Program-made: the position numbers and the translations under genes | In this document: piece by piece, positions 7,835 to 14,042 of the stretch | Layout of the letters: every line of letters begins with the position of its first letter | How positions within the stretch are numbered: the first letter of the stretch is position 1 | Notes under the pieces: model-generated | Seen by the model: only the letters and a program-made list of their open reading frames with translations | What the model was told of the DNA's origin: nothing | Databases searched by the model: none | DNA from: Planctomycetaceae bacterium UBA6163 | GTDB lineage: Bacteria; Planctomycetota; Planctomycetia; Pirellulales; Pirellulaceae | Reading direction: 5' to 3' | Assembly (NCBI GenBank): GCA_002428205.1 | Contig: DIUH01000100.1 | Coordinates: 1 to 14,042 of the forward strand | Length of the DNA: 14,042 nt

Positions 7835-9049
7835 ATGACCGTGATCGTCGATAAACCCTACCGATTCGTTCCGCCACACCGCGGAAACTTCTGGCCATCG
7901 TTCATCCAACGGTTTCGCTTGGTCGATTTTTATCTGGCCCGACACGACGGCGTCGTCGACTATGAATGCCGCCACCTCGAACGATTAAAAAAATCGATCG
8001 ACGCCGGCGATGCAATCCTGCTGACACCCAACCACTGCCGCTACGCCGATCCACTCGTGCTCGGTTGGCCCGCTCGCCACCTTGGCACCCATGTCTTCGC
8101 GATGGCCAGTTGGCACCTGTTCGCCAAAAGCCGTTTCGATGCGTTCGCGATTCACAAAATGGGCGGCTTCAGCATCTTTCGCGAAGGGACCGATCGCCAA
8201 TCACTGGAAACGGCAATCGAAATCTTGGTCGATGCCGCCAGGCCGCTGATCCTGTTTCCCGAAGGGACCACCAATCGCACCAACGACGTCCTGCAACCGT
8301 TGCTCGACGGTGTCGCCTTTATCGCTCGAACGGCCGCCAAACGCCGGGCAAAACAGAACAGCGGACGAGTGGTCATTCATCCCGTCGCCATCAAATACCT
8401 GTTCATGGGCGACATCCAGCAGTGGGGCGATCAAGCGGTTTCAAAGATGGAGTCGGCAATCGGCTGGCGGCCCATGCACGATCAACCGCTGCTGCAGCGG
8501 ATTAAGCGGTTGGCCGAAGCGATGATCTCGATCCACGAAGTTCGCTACCTCGGCAAAACGACCGATCAACCCTTGCCACAACGACGCGACACGCTCGTCC
8601 GACATCTGCTCGATAACGCCGAATCGCTGCACTCGCTTGCCCCCGATCCTAACCTCGGACCGCTCGGACGCGTCCGTCGACTCCGCTCGACGCTCTCGGC
8701 CGAATTACTCCAGTGCCAAGACGCGAAACGGCGCGAAGCACTCTATCACGTGATCGATTCCATCGAATTGTCACAACAACTTTACTCCTACCCCGATCGA
8801 TACCTGTTTCAATTCCCGACCACCGATACCCAGATTCTTGAAACAGTCGAACGACTGCAGGACTCACTGCTGGGCAAACCTGATCACCCAGGACCGCTGA
8901 AGTCGGTGATCGAGTTCGGCGAAGCGATCGAAGTGCCGTGCGATCGCGCCCCGCGTGGCGAAACCGACCCAATCATGCTGGCGATCCAAGCACAATTAAC
9001 AACGATGCTCGATTCAATGGCGATGGAAGCCAACCTCGTCGAACGTTAA
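7835..9049 (+). CDS. PlsC-type 1-acyl-glycerol-3-phosphate acyltransferase family protein
   Basis: This 404-residue protein carries the acyltransferase signatures NHCRYAD (66-72, the HX4D catalytic motif) and FPEGTTNR (141-148, glycerol-phosphate binding). In between lies the motif GGFSIFREG, which matches block II of the PlsC/LPLAT superfamily. Members transfer an acyl chain to lysophosphatidic acid or related acceptors in phospholipid or lipid-A-like synthesis. The catalytic part ends near residue 200; the remaining 200 residues are mostly helical and charged and are not needed for the known fold, so this is a long form whose acceptor cannot be named. No obvious transmembrane helix or signal peptide is present. 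The gene starts 99 nt after the kinase in the same direction. A 7-codon frame (7815-7838) overlaps its ATG as ATGA. Confidence 0.8.
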   Translation: MTVIVDKPYRFVPPHRGNFWPSFIQRFRLVDFYLARHDGVVDYECRHLERLKKSIDAGDAILLTPNHCRYADPLVLGWPARHLGTHVFAMASWHLFAKSRFDAFAIHKMGGFSIFREGTDRQSLETAIEILVDAARPLILFPEGTTNRTNDVLQPLLDGVAFIARTAAKRRAKQNSGRVVIHPVAIKYLFMGDIQQWGDQAVSKMESAIGWRPMHDQPLLQRIKRLAEAMISIHEVRYLGKTTDQPLPQRRDTLVRHLLDNAESLHSLAPDPNLGPLGRVRRLRSTLSAELLQCQDAKRREALYHVIDSIELSQQLYSYPDRYLFQFPTTDTQILETVERLQDSLLGKPDHPGPLKSVIEFGEAIEVPCDRAPRGETDPIMLAIQAQLTTMLDSMAMEANLVER

Positions 9050-9539
9050 CGTCACATGTCGCATCACAGCGCCATTGCTCGATCGCCGAAGCGGTCCCGC
9101 GTCTGCTTCGCACAAATCGGTTGCTGAACCGGCAAACGCGCCCCAGCTCATTCATCTGACACCCCGGCCGTCGAACTTTGCCCCGATACCCCCAGCGATT
9201 GCCGCGTCACGACCCCGCAGCGGAACGCCGGCCGCGACCCAACCAATGTGGGACAAAGCACCTTTGGCAGCCACTACAGGAACTTTAGCTTCCAAGCGGT
9301 CATCCGGTCGCCAAAACCATCACAGCCAAACAGTCGCCACACGTCGCCGGCAGTTAAAAATTGGCGAAAAATATCGTACGCCGGACACTTTCTCCCCCGC
9401 AAAAATTGGTTATCGTCTACAAATGCGCGGTCGTGTCGGGGCAACCTGTTTTGAACCGACCGACCATGACTGTGAAGGATCACATGCCGGAATGCTTCTG
9501 CGGTGGTAGGTAGAAGACGTTTGGGAAGGCATGTCCAAA

Positions 9540-9563
9540 TGATAACGGTCGAAACCGTTATCA
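9540..9563 (+). promoter_or_regulatory. Perfect 10-bp inverted repeat in the glnII leader
   Basis: The arms TGATAACGGT (9540-9549) and ACCGTTATCA (9554-9563) are exact reverse complements around a 4-nt CGAA centre. The element lies 51 nt before the glnII start codon. It could be a protein-binding operator (24-bp dyad) or, if transcribed, a stable leader hairpin. It is not followed by a T run, so it is not a standard terminator. Function is inferred from symmetry and position only. Confidence 0.6.
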
Positions 9564-9600
9564 AGGCGGGCGTCCGATATTACACCTTTGGGATCCATTT

Positions 9601-9605
9601 GAGGA
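9601..9605 (+). promoter_or_regulatory. Ribosome binding site of glnII
   Basis: GAGGA lies 9 nt before the ATG at 9615. It supports that start and fits a well-translated gene, in contrast to the weak sites before most neighbours. Confidence 0.7.
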
Positions 9606-9614
9606 ACCGGTTTT

Positions 9615-10643
9615 ATGACCAAGTGCAAGTTAGAGTACATCTGGCTGGACGGCTACCAGCCCACACAGACCCTCCGCAGCAAGACGAAAATCGAGACTGA
9701 TTTCAGTGGCAACGTCGAAGACGCCAAAATGTGGTCATTCGACGGTTCCAGTACACAGCAATCATCTGGTGGTAAGTCCGACCTGTTGCTCAAGCCTGTG
9801 TTCTGCTGCCCAGACCCGGACCGTCTCGGTGGCAATGGTTGGTTGGTGATGTGCGAAGTACTCAATGCCGACAAGACTCCCCACCGCACCAACGGTCGCT
9901 CGACGATCGATGATGACGATGCGGATTTTTGGTTCGGGTTTGAGCAAGAATACTTCTTGTGGGATCCCGAAACCCAAAAGCCGCTTGGCTTTCCCAAAGA
10001 AGGCTACCCAGCGCCACAAGGACCGTACTACTGCAGCGTTGGTGCTGAGCGAGCTGTCGGTCGTGATCTGATCGAAGAACATCTCGAACTATGCCTACAA
10101 GCCGGTTTGAACGTCGAAGGCATCAACGGCGAAGTCGCTAAAGGCCAATGGGAGTTCCAGATTTTCGCCAAGGGTGCAAAGCGTGCTGGCGACGAAATCT
10201 GGGTCGCTCGATACCTGCTTGAACGAACCGCTGAAAAGTACGGCTTGGCGATTAACTACCACTGCAAACCGGTCAAGGGTGACTGGAACGGCAGCGGTAT
10301 GCACGCCAACTTCAGCAACACGACGCTCCGCACCTGCGGCAGCAAAGAAGTTTACGATACGATTTGCAATGCGTTCCAACCACGCATCAAGCAGCACATC
10401 GACGTCTACGGTGCCGATAACCACCAGCGCTTGACCGGTCTGCACGAAACGCAGTCGATCGATAAGTTCAGCTACGGTGTGATGGACCGCGGTGCTTCGA
10501 TCCGTATTCCGATCTTCACCGTCGAACACGGCTGGAAGGGCTGGTTGGAAGATCGTCGTCCCGCTTCCAACGCTGACCCCTACATGGTCGCCAGCGCCAT
10601 CATCGCAACCGTCCGCACGGCTGACGTCGGCCAGCCTGCGTAG
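9615..10643 (+). CDS. glnII: Glutamine synthetase, type II (eukaryote-like GSII)
   Basis: This 342-residue enzyme condenses ammonia and glutamate to glutamine using ATP. It is the short, eukaryote-type GSII, as shown by length and motifs: the beta-grasp N-terminus with KLEYIWLDGYQPTQTLRSK, FDGSSTQQSSGGKSDLLLKP, the metal-binding FGFEQEY (107-113), GDWNGSGMHANFS (222-234), HQRLTGLHETQSIDKFSYG and MDRGASIRIP (290-299). GSII lacks the adenylylation-site region used to regulate bacterial GSI, so control is likely transcriptional or by feedback. The gene has a good Shine-Dalgarno, a dyad in its leader and a strong terminator behind it, so it is probably a single-gene unit. Codon use leans more to GGT, GCT, CGT and AAG than in neighbouring genes, as expected for a highly expressed enzyme. 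Confidence 0.95.
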   Translation: MTKCKLEYIWLDGYQPTQTLRSKTKIETDFSGNVEDAKMWSFDGSSTQQSSGGKSDLLLKPVFCCPDPDRLGGNGWLVMCEVLNADKTPHRTNGRSTIDDDDADFWFGFEQEYFLWDPETQKPLGFPKEGYPAPQGPYYCSVGAERAVGRDLIEEHLELCLQAGLNVEGINGEVAKGQWEFQIFAKGAKRAGDEIWVARYLLERTAEKYGLAINYHCKPVKGDWNGSGMHANFSNTTLRTCGSKEVYDTICNAFQPRIKQHIDVYGADNHQRLTGLHETQSIDKFSYGVMDRGASIRIPIFTVEHGWKGWLEDRRPASNADPYMVASAIIATVRTADVGQPA

Positions 10644-10662
10644 TACCGCCTTGCATTGATTT

Positions 10663-10684
10663 CCACGAGTTGTTTTTCTCGTGG
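10663..10684 (+). other. Small hairpin downstream of glnII
   Basis: CCACGAG (10663-10669) and CTCGTGG (10678-10684) form a perfect 7-bp stem with a T-rich 8-nt loop, 19 nt after the glnII stop codon. It has no T tract behind it, so it may protect the 3' end or act with the stronger terminator that follows. Confidence 0.45.
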
Positions 10685-10702
10685 TCTTCAGTCAACACAA
10701 CG

Positions 10703-10743
10703 AAACCCGGTGCCACTGCCAAGTGTTGCCGGGTTTTTTATTT
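10703..10743 (+). terminator. Rho-independent terminator of glnII
   Basis: AAACCCGG (10703-10710) pairs with CCGGGTTT (10729-10736). The stem continues through two wobble pairs and a 1x1 mismatch into CACT/AGTG, closing on a GCCA loop. It is followed by a T-rich run at 10734-10743. This is the clearest intrinsic terminator in the window and isolates glnII from the kinase gene downstream. Confidence 0.85.
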
Positions 10744-10897
10744 CCCATCGGATTGGTCCGCAGCAAGAAGATCGCGGTAAACTGTACCCTGGTTTCACTC
10801 GGGACACGCCACAGGCGTCGTCACCACCGGATGCCCGCAACGTTACCATCAATCCCGTACTTTTCAGCCTGTTCCTCTTATCCACAGCGACTATTCG

Positions 10898-11899
10898 ATG
10901 GAACCCGCAATCATCCTCTCAGGCACCGACCCCGACCTGCCAACAACGCAGCCCGTTGGCCACAAACGTTACTCCAACGTTCGCGATATGGCTCGAGGCG
11001 CTACCGCTCAACTGCGCAGCGGCTTTGATACCGTGATCGGCCGCACCGTCGCCATCAAATCGCTGCTGCCCGAACAATTCGGCAACCGCAAAGAACGCCG
11101 ACGCCTGCTCCGCGAAGCCCGCGTTACCGCCCAATTGCAACACCCCGGAACCGTCCCCGTCTATGAAATCGGTGACGACGACTTTTGGGGCGTCTACTTC
11201 ACCATGAAACGCATCTCGGGCGAAAACCTCTTTGAAGCACTCAAACGGATCGCACGGCAAGACGAACGCACCACCGCCGCTTATCCGATCTCACGCCGAC
11301 TCGAAATCGTCGTCGACACCTGCCAAGCACTCGCCTATGCCCACGCCCGCGGCGTGATCCATCGCGACGTTAAACCCGAAAATATCTGGGTCGGCAACTT
11401 CGGCGAAGTCGTCCTGCTCGATTGGGGCGTCGCCAAAGTCTGGGGCCACCCCGACGATAACGAACCGGTACGACACAGCTCCCTCGCCTCGCGTAAAGAC
11501 GTTAACGAAGAAAGCCAGTTGCAAACCCTGACCGGCCACGGCCAACGCCCCGGCACGCCACTGTACATGTCGCCCGAACAAGTCGACGGCCAACGCGGAA
11601 TCGACGAACGGTCCGATGTGTTCAGCGTCGGTGTCGTCCTGTACGAAGCGCTAGCGCTGCGCGAACCGTTCCGCGGCGCCACGATCGACGAAACATTTGC
11701 AAACATCAAACACGCCGACATTCCCAAACCGAGCGAACGATCGCCCGACGCAGGCATCACCCCCGAAATGGACGAAGTGGTGATGAAGGCGATCCAAAAG
11801 AAACCGGCCAATCGTTACCAAGGGATGCGAGACCTGATTCACGACATCCAAACGCTCGCCCGCGCCGCACAACACCGCGAAGACACCGCTAAGCAATGA
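10898..11899 (+). CDS. Soluble Ser/Thr protein kinase (planctomycete type)
   Basis: This 333-residue protein is almost entirely a kinase domain, with no transmembrane helix. Key residues are present: ATP lysine K54 in TVAIKSL, helix-C glutamate E73, catalytic HRDVKPEN (155-162), D175 in DWG (in place of DFG) and GTPLYMSPEQ (219-228). The nucleotide loop is degenerate: where GxGxxG is expected the sequence reads ARGATAQL, with a single glycine. The lead-in ARGATAQLRSGFDTVIGRTVAIK still aligns with the family. An insert of about 35 residues sits between DWG and the activation-segment end. The substrate is unknown. The gene lies between glnII, cut off by a terminator, and asnB. Its stop codon directly abuts a long inverted repeat, so the C-terminus could have been set by insertion of that element. 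No Shine-Dalgarno precedes the ATG. Confidence 0.82.
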   Translation: MEPAIILSGTDPDLPTTQPVGHKRYSNVRDMARGATAQLRSGFDTVIGRTVAIKSLLPEQFGNRKERRRLLREARVTAQLQHPGTVPVYEIGDDDFWGVYFTMKRISGENLFEALKRIARQDERTTAAYPISRRLEIVVDTCQALAYAHARGVIHRDVKPENIWVGNFGEVVLLDWGVAKVWGHPDDNEPVRHSSLASRKDVNEESQLQTLTGHGQRPGTPLYMSPEQVDGQRGIDERSDVFSVGVVLYEALALREPFRGATIDETFANIKHADIPKPSERSPDAGITPEMDEVVMKAIQKKPANRYQGMRDLIHDIQTLARAAQHREDTAKQ

Positions 11900-11984
11900 G
11901 CGGGAAATAAGTGTCCGGTACCTTTTGTGCGAAGCACCCGAAGGGCGAGTTCCTCGCAAAAGGTACCGGACACTTATTTCCCGC
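11900..11984. repeat. Long perfect inverted repeat, REP/MITE-like element
   Basis: Two 28-bp arms at 11900-11927 and 11957-11984 are exact reverse complements, separated by 29 nt. The arms contain the palindromic core GGTACC within GTGTCCGGTACC. The centre includes short self-complementary pieces (GCGA/TCGC and CCC-GAA-GGG). The element starts on the base after the kinase stop codon and ends 31 bp before asnB. It has the size and symmetry of palindromic intergenic repeats mobilised by IS200/RAYT-type transposases. No transposase is in the window and no target-site duplication is obvious. As RNA it would form a very stable hairpin and could separate the two genes' transcripts. Confidence 0.85.
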
Positions 11985-12015
11985 ACGATCCTAACCCAAC
12001 GAACTGACTTCACCC

Positions 12016-13923
12016 ATGTGCGGAATTACCGGTGCCTTGTGGAGCGATCCGTCTTCGGCGATCGATCACGCAACCCTCAATCGAATGACCGAGGCGATCC
12101 GACATCGCGGCCCCGATGATGCCCATACCCACTGGGATATCGACCACCGCGACGGCCAAGGACGCTCGTCCAGCGTCGCTCTGGGATTTCGACGACTCAG
12201 CATCATCGACATCGGCGGCGCACGCCAACCGATGTGCAACGAAGACGGCACGGTTTGGCTGGTTTTCAACGGCGAAATCTATAACTTTCGCGAACTCCGC
12301 CACCGACTCCAAGGCGCCGGACACCGCTTCGCTACCGATGGCGACAGCGAAACGATCCTGCATCTATACGAAGACCTCGGCACCGATTGCTTCAGCCAAC
12401 TCAATGGCATGTTCGCCATCGCGATCTGGGACCAACGCCGCAGCCGACTCGTCCTGGCCCGCGACCGCATCGGCAAAAAACCGCTGTTCTACACCCATCA
12501 AAACGATCGCTTGATGTTCGCCAGCGAACTGAAGTGCTTCTCACAAGTCCCCGGCTTTAAACCCCAAGTCGATCCGGCGGCGATCGACGAATTCTTAACC
12601 TACCAATACATCCCACATCCTGGCACCATCTTCAAAGGCGTCAACAAACTATCACCGGGCCACTTCGCAACCTTTTCAGATGGAAACCTAAGCGTCCAGC
12701 GGTATTGGGACTTTGACCCACAATACGAAGCAAACCTATCGCATGACGAAGCGGTCCAGAAGGTTCAATACTTATTAGAAGATTCCGTCCGCATTCGCCT
12801 GCAAAGCGACGTTCCCTTAGGTGCCTTCCTTTCCGGTGGTATCGATTCATCTCTGATCGTTGCCCTCGCACAACGCAACAGCGATCGACCGATTCAAACC
12901 TTCAGCATCGGGTTTCCCGACAAAGACTTTGACGAAACCGCCTACGCCGCCGAAGTCGCCCGGTTCGTCGGCACCGATCACACGCGATTCGAAGTCACAC
13001 CCGATGGCGTTTCGATCATCGACAAACTGGCCTGGCATTATGACGAACCGTTCGGCGACTCGTCCGCAGTACCGACCTGGTATCTGTCCGAATTGACCCG
13101 CCAGAAAGTCACCGTCGCCCTTTCAGGCGACGGCGGCGACGAGCTCTTTGCTGGCTACGAACGCTATCGCGCCCTCTGGCTCAGCCGGATGATTCAGAAA
13201 GCGTTTCCGCTGCACCACATGCCCGGTATATCGCTGATCCAGCGTCTGCCCGATTCATCCAAGCAACGATCGGTCATTCGCCGCGGCAAACGATTCCTAG
13301 AATCATTCGGCCAATCGCCCGCCCGGCGATATTTAAGCTGGATTCAAATCTTTCCTGAAACCTTGCGAGCCGGACTTTATAACGACGATTTCGTCAAACG
13401 CCTTCCCGGCGACGACCCATTCGAATTCTTACAACGCGCCTGGGACCGATCAGGCGATCGCGACGTCGTTACCAAAGCCTCGCTGGCCGACCTAGAAACC
13501 TACCTGCCTTGCGACCTGATGACCAAAGTCGACATCGCATCGATGGCCCACGGATTAGAAGTCCGCGCCCCGATGCTCGATTATCGACTCGTCGAACTCG
13601 CCGCATCTCTGCCATCGAACATGAAGTTTCGCGGTGGCCGTGGCAAATTGATCTTAAAAGACGCATTTCAAAAACTGATCCCATCCACCGTCTGGACACG
13701 CAGGAAAATGGGTTTCGGAGTCCCGATTGCGGGCTGGTTTCGTGGCCAATTGAACCCCATGCTACACGACCTGCTGCTATCGCCCGACGCACGGATCCAC
13801 GAATTCTTTCAACCCGAAGCATTAAAAACGCTCGTCACCGAACACGAATCGATGCACCAAAACCACTGTTACCGACTCTGGAACCTACTGATGCTAGAAA
13901 AATGGTTACGAACCTGGGCATAA
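12016..13923 (+). CDS. asnB: Asparagine synthetase, glutamine-hydrolysing
   Basis: This 635-residue enzyme has two parts. The class II glutamine amidotransferase domain (about 1-210) begins MCGITGALW, with Cys2 becoming the N-terminal nucleophile after Met removal, and shows LGFRRLSIID, FNGEIYNF and the DGDSETILHLYE block. The synthetase domain (about 230-600) has the ATP pyrophosphatase loop SGGIDSS (273-279), the second site SGDGGDELFAGY (370-381) and RAPMLDYRLVELA. It turns aspartate, glutamine and ATP into asparagine and glutamate. Homologues in polysaccharide or exosortase gene clusters amidate other substrates, and their length is similar, so the exact acceptor is not certain. The start codon follows no Shine-Dalgarno but is fixed by the required MCG N-terminus. 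The gene sits 31 bp after a long inverted repeat. Confidence 0.92.
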   Translation: MCGITGALWSDPSSAIDHATLNRMTEAIRHRGPDDAHTHWDIDHRDGQGRSSSVALGFRRLSIIDIGGARQPMCNEDGTVWLVFNGEIYNFRELRHRLQGAGHRFATDGDSETILHLYEDLGTDCFSQLNGMFAIAIWDQRRSRLVLARDRIGKKPLFYTHQNDRLMFASELKCFSQVPGFKPQVDPAAIDEFLTYQYIPHPGTIFKGVNKLSPGHFATFSDGNLSVQRYWDFDPQYEANLSHDEAVQKVQYLLEDSVRIRLQSDVPLGAFLSGGIDSSLIVALAQRNSDRPIQTFSIGFPDKDFDETAYAAEVARFVGTDHTRFEVTPDGVSIIDKLAWHYDEPFGDSSAVPTWYLSELTRQKVTVALSGDGGDELFAGYERYRALWLSRMIQKAFPLHHMPGISLIQRLPDSSKQRSVIRRGKRFLESFGQSPARRYLSWIQIFPETLRAGLYNDDFVKRLPGDDPFEFLQRAWDRSGDRDVVTKASLADLETYLPCDLMTKVDIASMAHGLEVRAPMLDYRLVELAASLPSNMKFRGGRGKLILKDAFQKLIPSTVWTRRKMGFGVPIAGWFRGQLNPMLHDLLLSPDARIHEFFQPEALKTLVTEHESMHQNHCYRLWNLLMLEKWLRTWA

Positions 13924-13972
13924 TCAAACAAAGAAAGAGAGAAGATCGCTTCGACGACCAGTCTTGCCCCGA

Positions 13973-14041
13973 CAAAAGAATGGGGACAGAAGAATATCCA
14001 GCAAGACCGCGCCAGCGCATTCTATTGCCACCATTCTTTTG
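13973..14041. repeat. Imperfect inverted repeat at the right edge, REP-like
   Basis: CAAAAGAATGG (13973-13983) and CCATTCTTTTG (14031-14041) are exact reverse complements. Further in, AGAAT (13991-13995) pairs with ATTCT (14019-14023), with partial pairing between, so the 69 bp can fold into one long imperfect hairpin. It lies about 50 bp after the asnB stop and may extend past the window edge. Its design resembles the element at 11900-11984 but its sequence is different. Confidence 0.7.
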
Positions 14042-14042
14042 G

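Larger units (their letters stand above)
9050..9614. other. Gene-poor region upstream of glnII
   Basis: These 565 bp contain open frames on both strands, but none has a recognisable product, good start context or domain pattern. The composition becomes AT-richer from about 9350 to 9425, which is where a promoter of glnII could lie. I could not identify a confident sigma-70 or sigma-54 promoter by eye. The last 75 bp hold a perfect inverted repeat and the ribosome binding site of glnII. Confidence 0.55.

Noticed and set aside
9075..9509. 144-residue open frame on the plus strand upstream of glnII
   Set aside because: Low-complexity, Pro/Ser/Arg-rich sequence with no domain pattern and no ribosome binding site. 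It ends in the probable glnII promoter and leader area.
9050..9614. Search for a sigma-54/NtrC type promoter ahead of glnII
   Set aside because: No TGGCAC-N5-TTGC-like sequence was found by eye on the plus strand; the closest stretch near 9266 lacks the -12 element.
10878..10886. Replication origin suggested by a DnaA box
   Set aside because: Only one box was noticed, with no cluster, no AT-rich unwinding element and no dnaA, dnaN or parAB gene nearby.
11925..12119. 64-residue open frame running from the inverted repeat into asnB
   Set aside because: It arises from the repeat and an alternative frame of asnB; no independent coding evidence.

Overview
The window looks like a piece of a planctomycete chromosome, most likely a Pirellulaceae or Rhodopirellula-type organism. 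This is inferred from the gene set and style, not from a database match. The evidence is a flbD-motA-motB-fliL flagellar block, two planctomycete-style Ser/Thr kinases, a eukaryote-type (GSII) glutamine synthetase, moderately high GC, weak or absent Shine-Dalgarno sequences at many genes, and hairpin repeats between genes.

Left part, minus strand (about 1-5640). Read in the direction of transcription the order is: a DUF2064/TIGR04282 glycosyltransferase-like protein, ThiO-type glycine oxidase, a second Rossmann-fold flavoprotein, then FlbD, MotA, MotB, FliL and the first 43 codons of a FliM/FliN-type switch protein that runs off the left edge. The flagellar genes encode the stator (MotA/MotB), its associated membrane protein (FliL) and the start of the rotor switch. 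MotA and MotB have several features reminiscent of the sodium-driven PomA/PomB type.

Centre, plus strand (about 6023-9049). After a 386-bp divergent intergenic region come a 570-residue Ser/Thr kinase with a C-terminal membrane anchor and a PlsC-type acyltransferase. The roughly 565 bp that follow contain no convincing gene, but end in a perfect 10-bp inverted repeat and a good ribosome binding site just ahead of glnII.

Right part, plus strand (9615-14042). This holds GSII glutamine synthetase with a strong intrinsic terminator, a soluble Ser/Thr kinase, and a glutamine-hydrolysing asparagine synthetase. Glutamine synthesis and glutamine-dependent amidation are therefore neighbours, separated by a kinase. 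A perfect 28-bp inverted repeat with a 29-nt centre lies directly between the kinase stop codon and asnB. A second, imperfect inverted repeat lies at the right edge. Both look like REP/MITE-type elements.

I did not find a clearly new multi-gene system. The best leads are the two inverted-repeat elements, the glnII leader dyad, the unusual motifs in MotB and the two kinases, and the poorly defined flavoprotein next to thiO.
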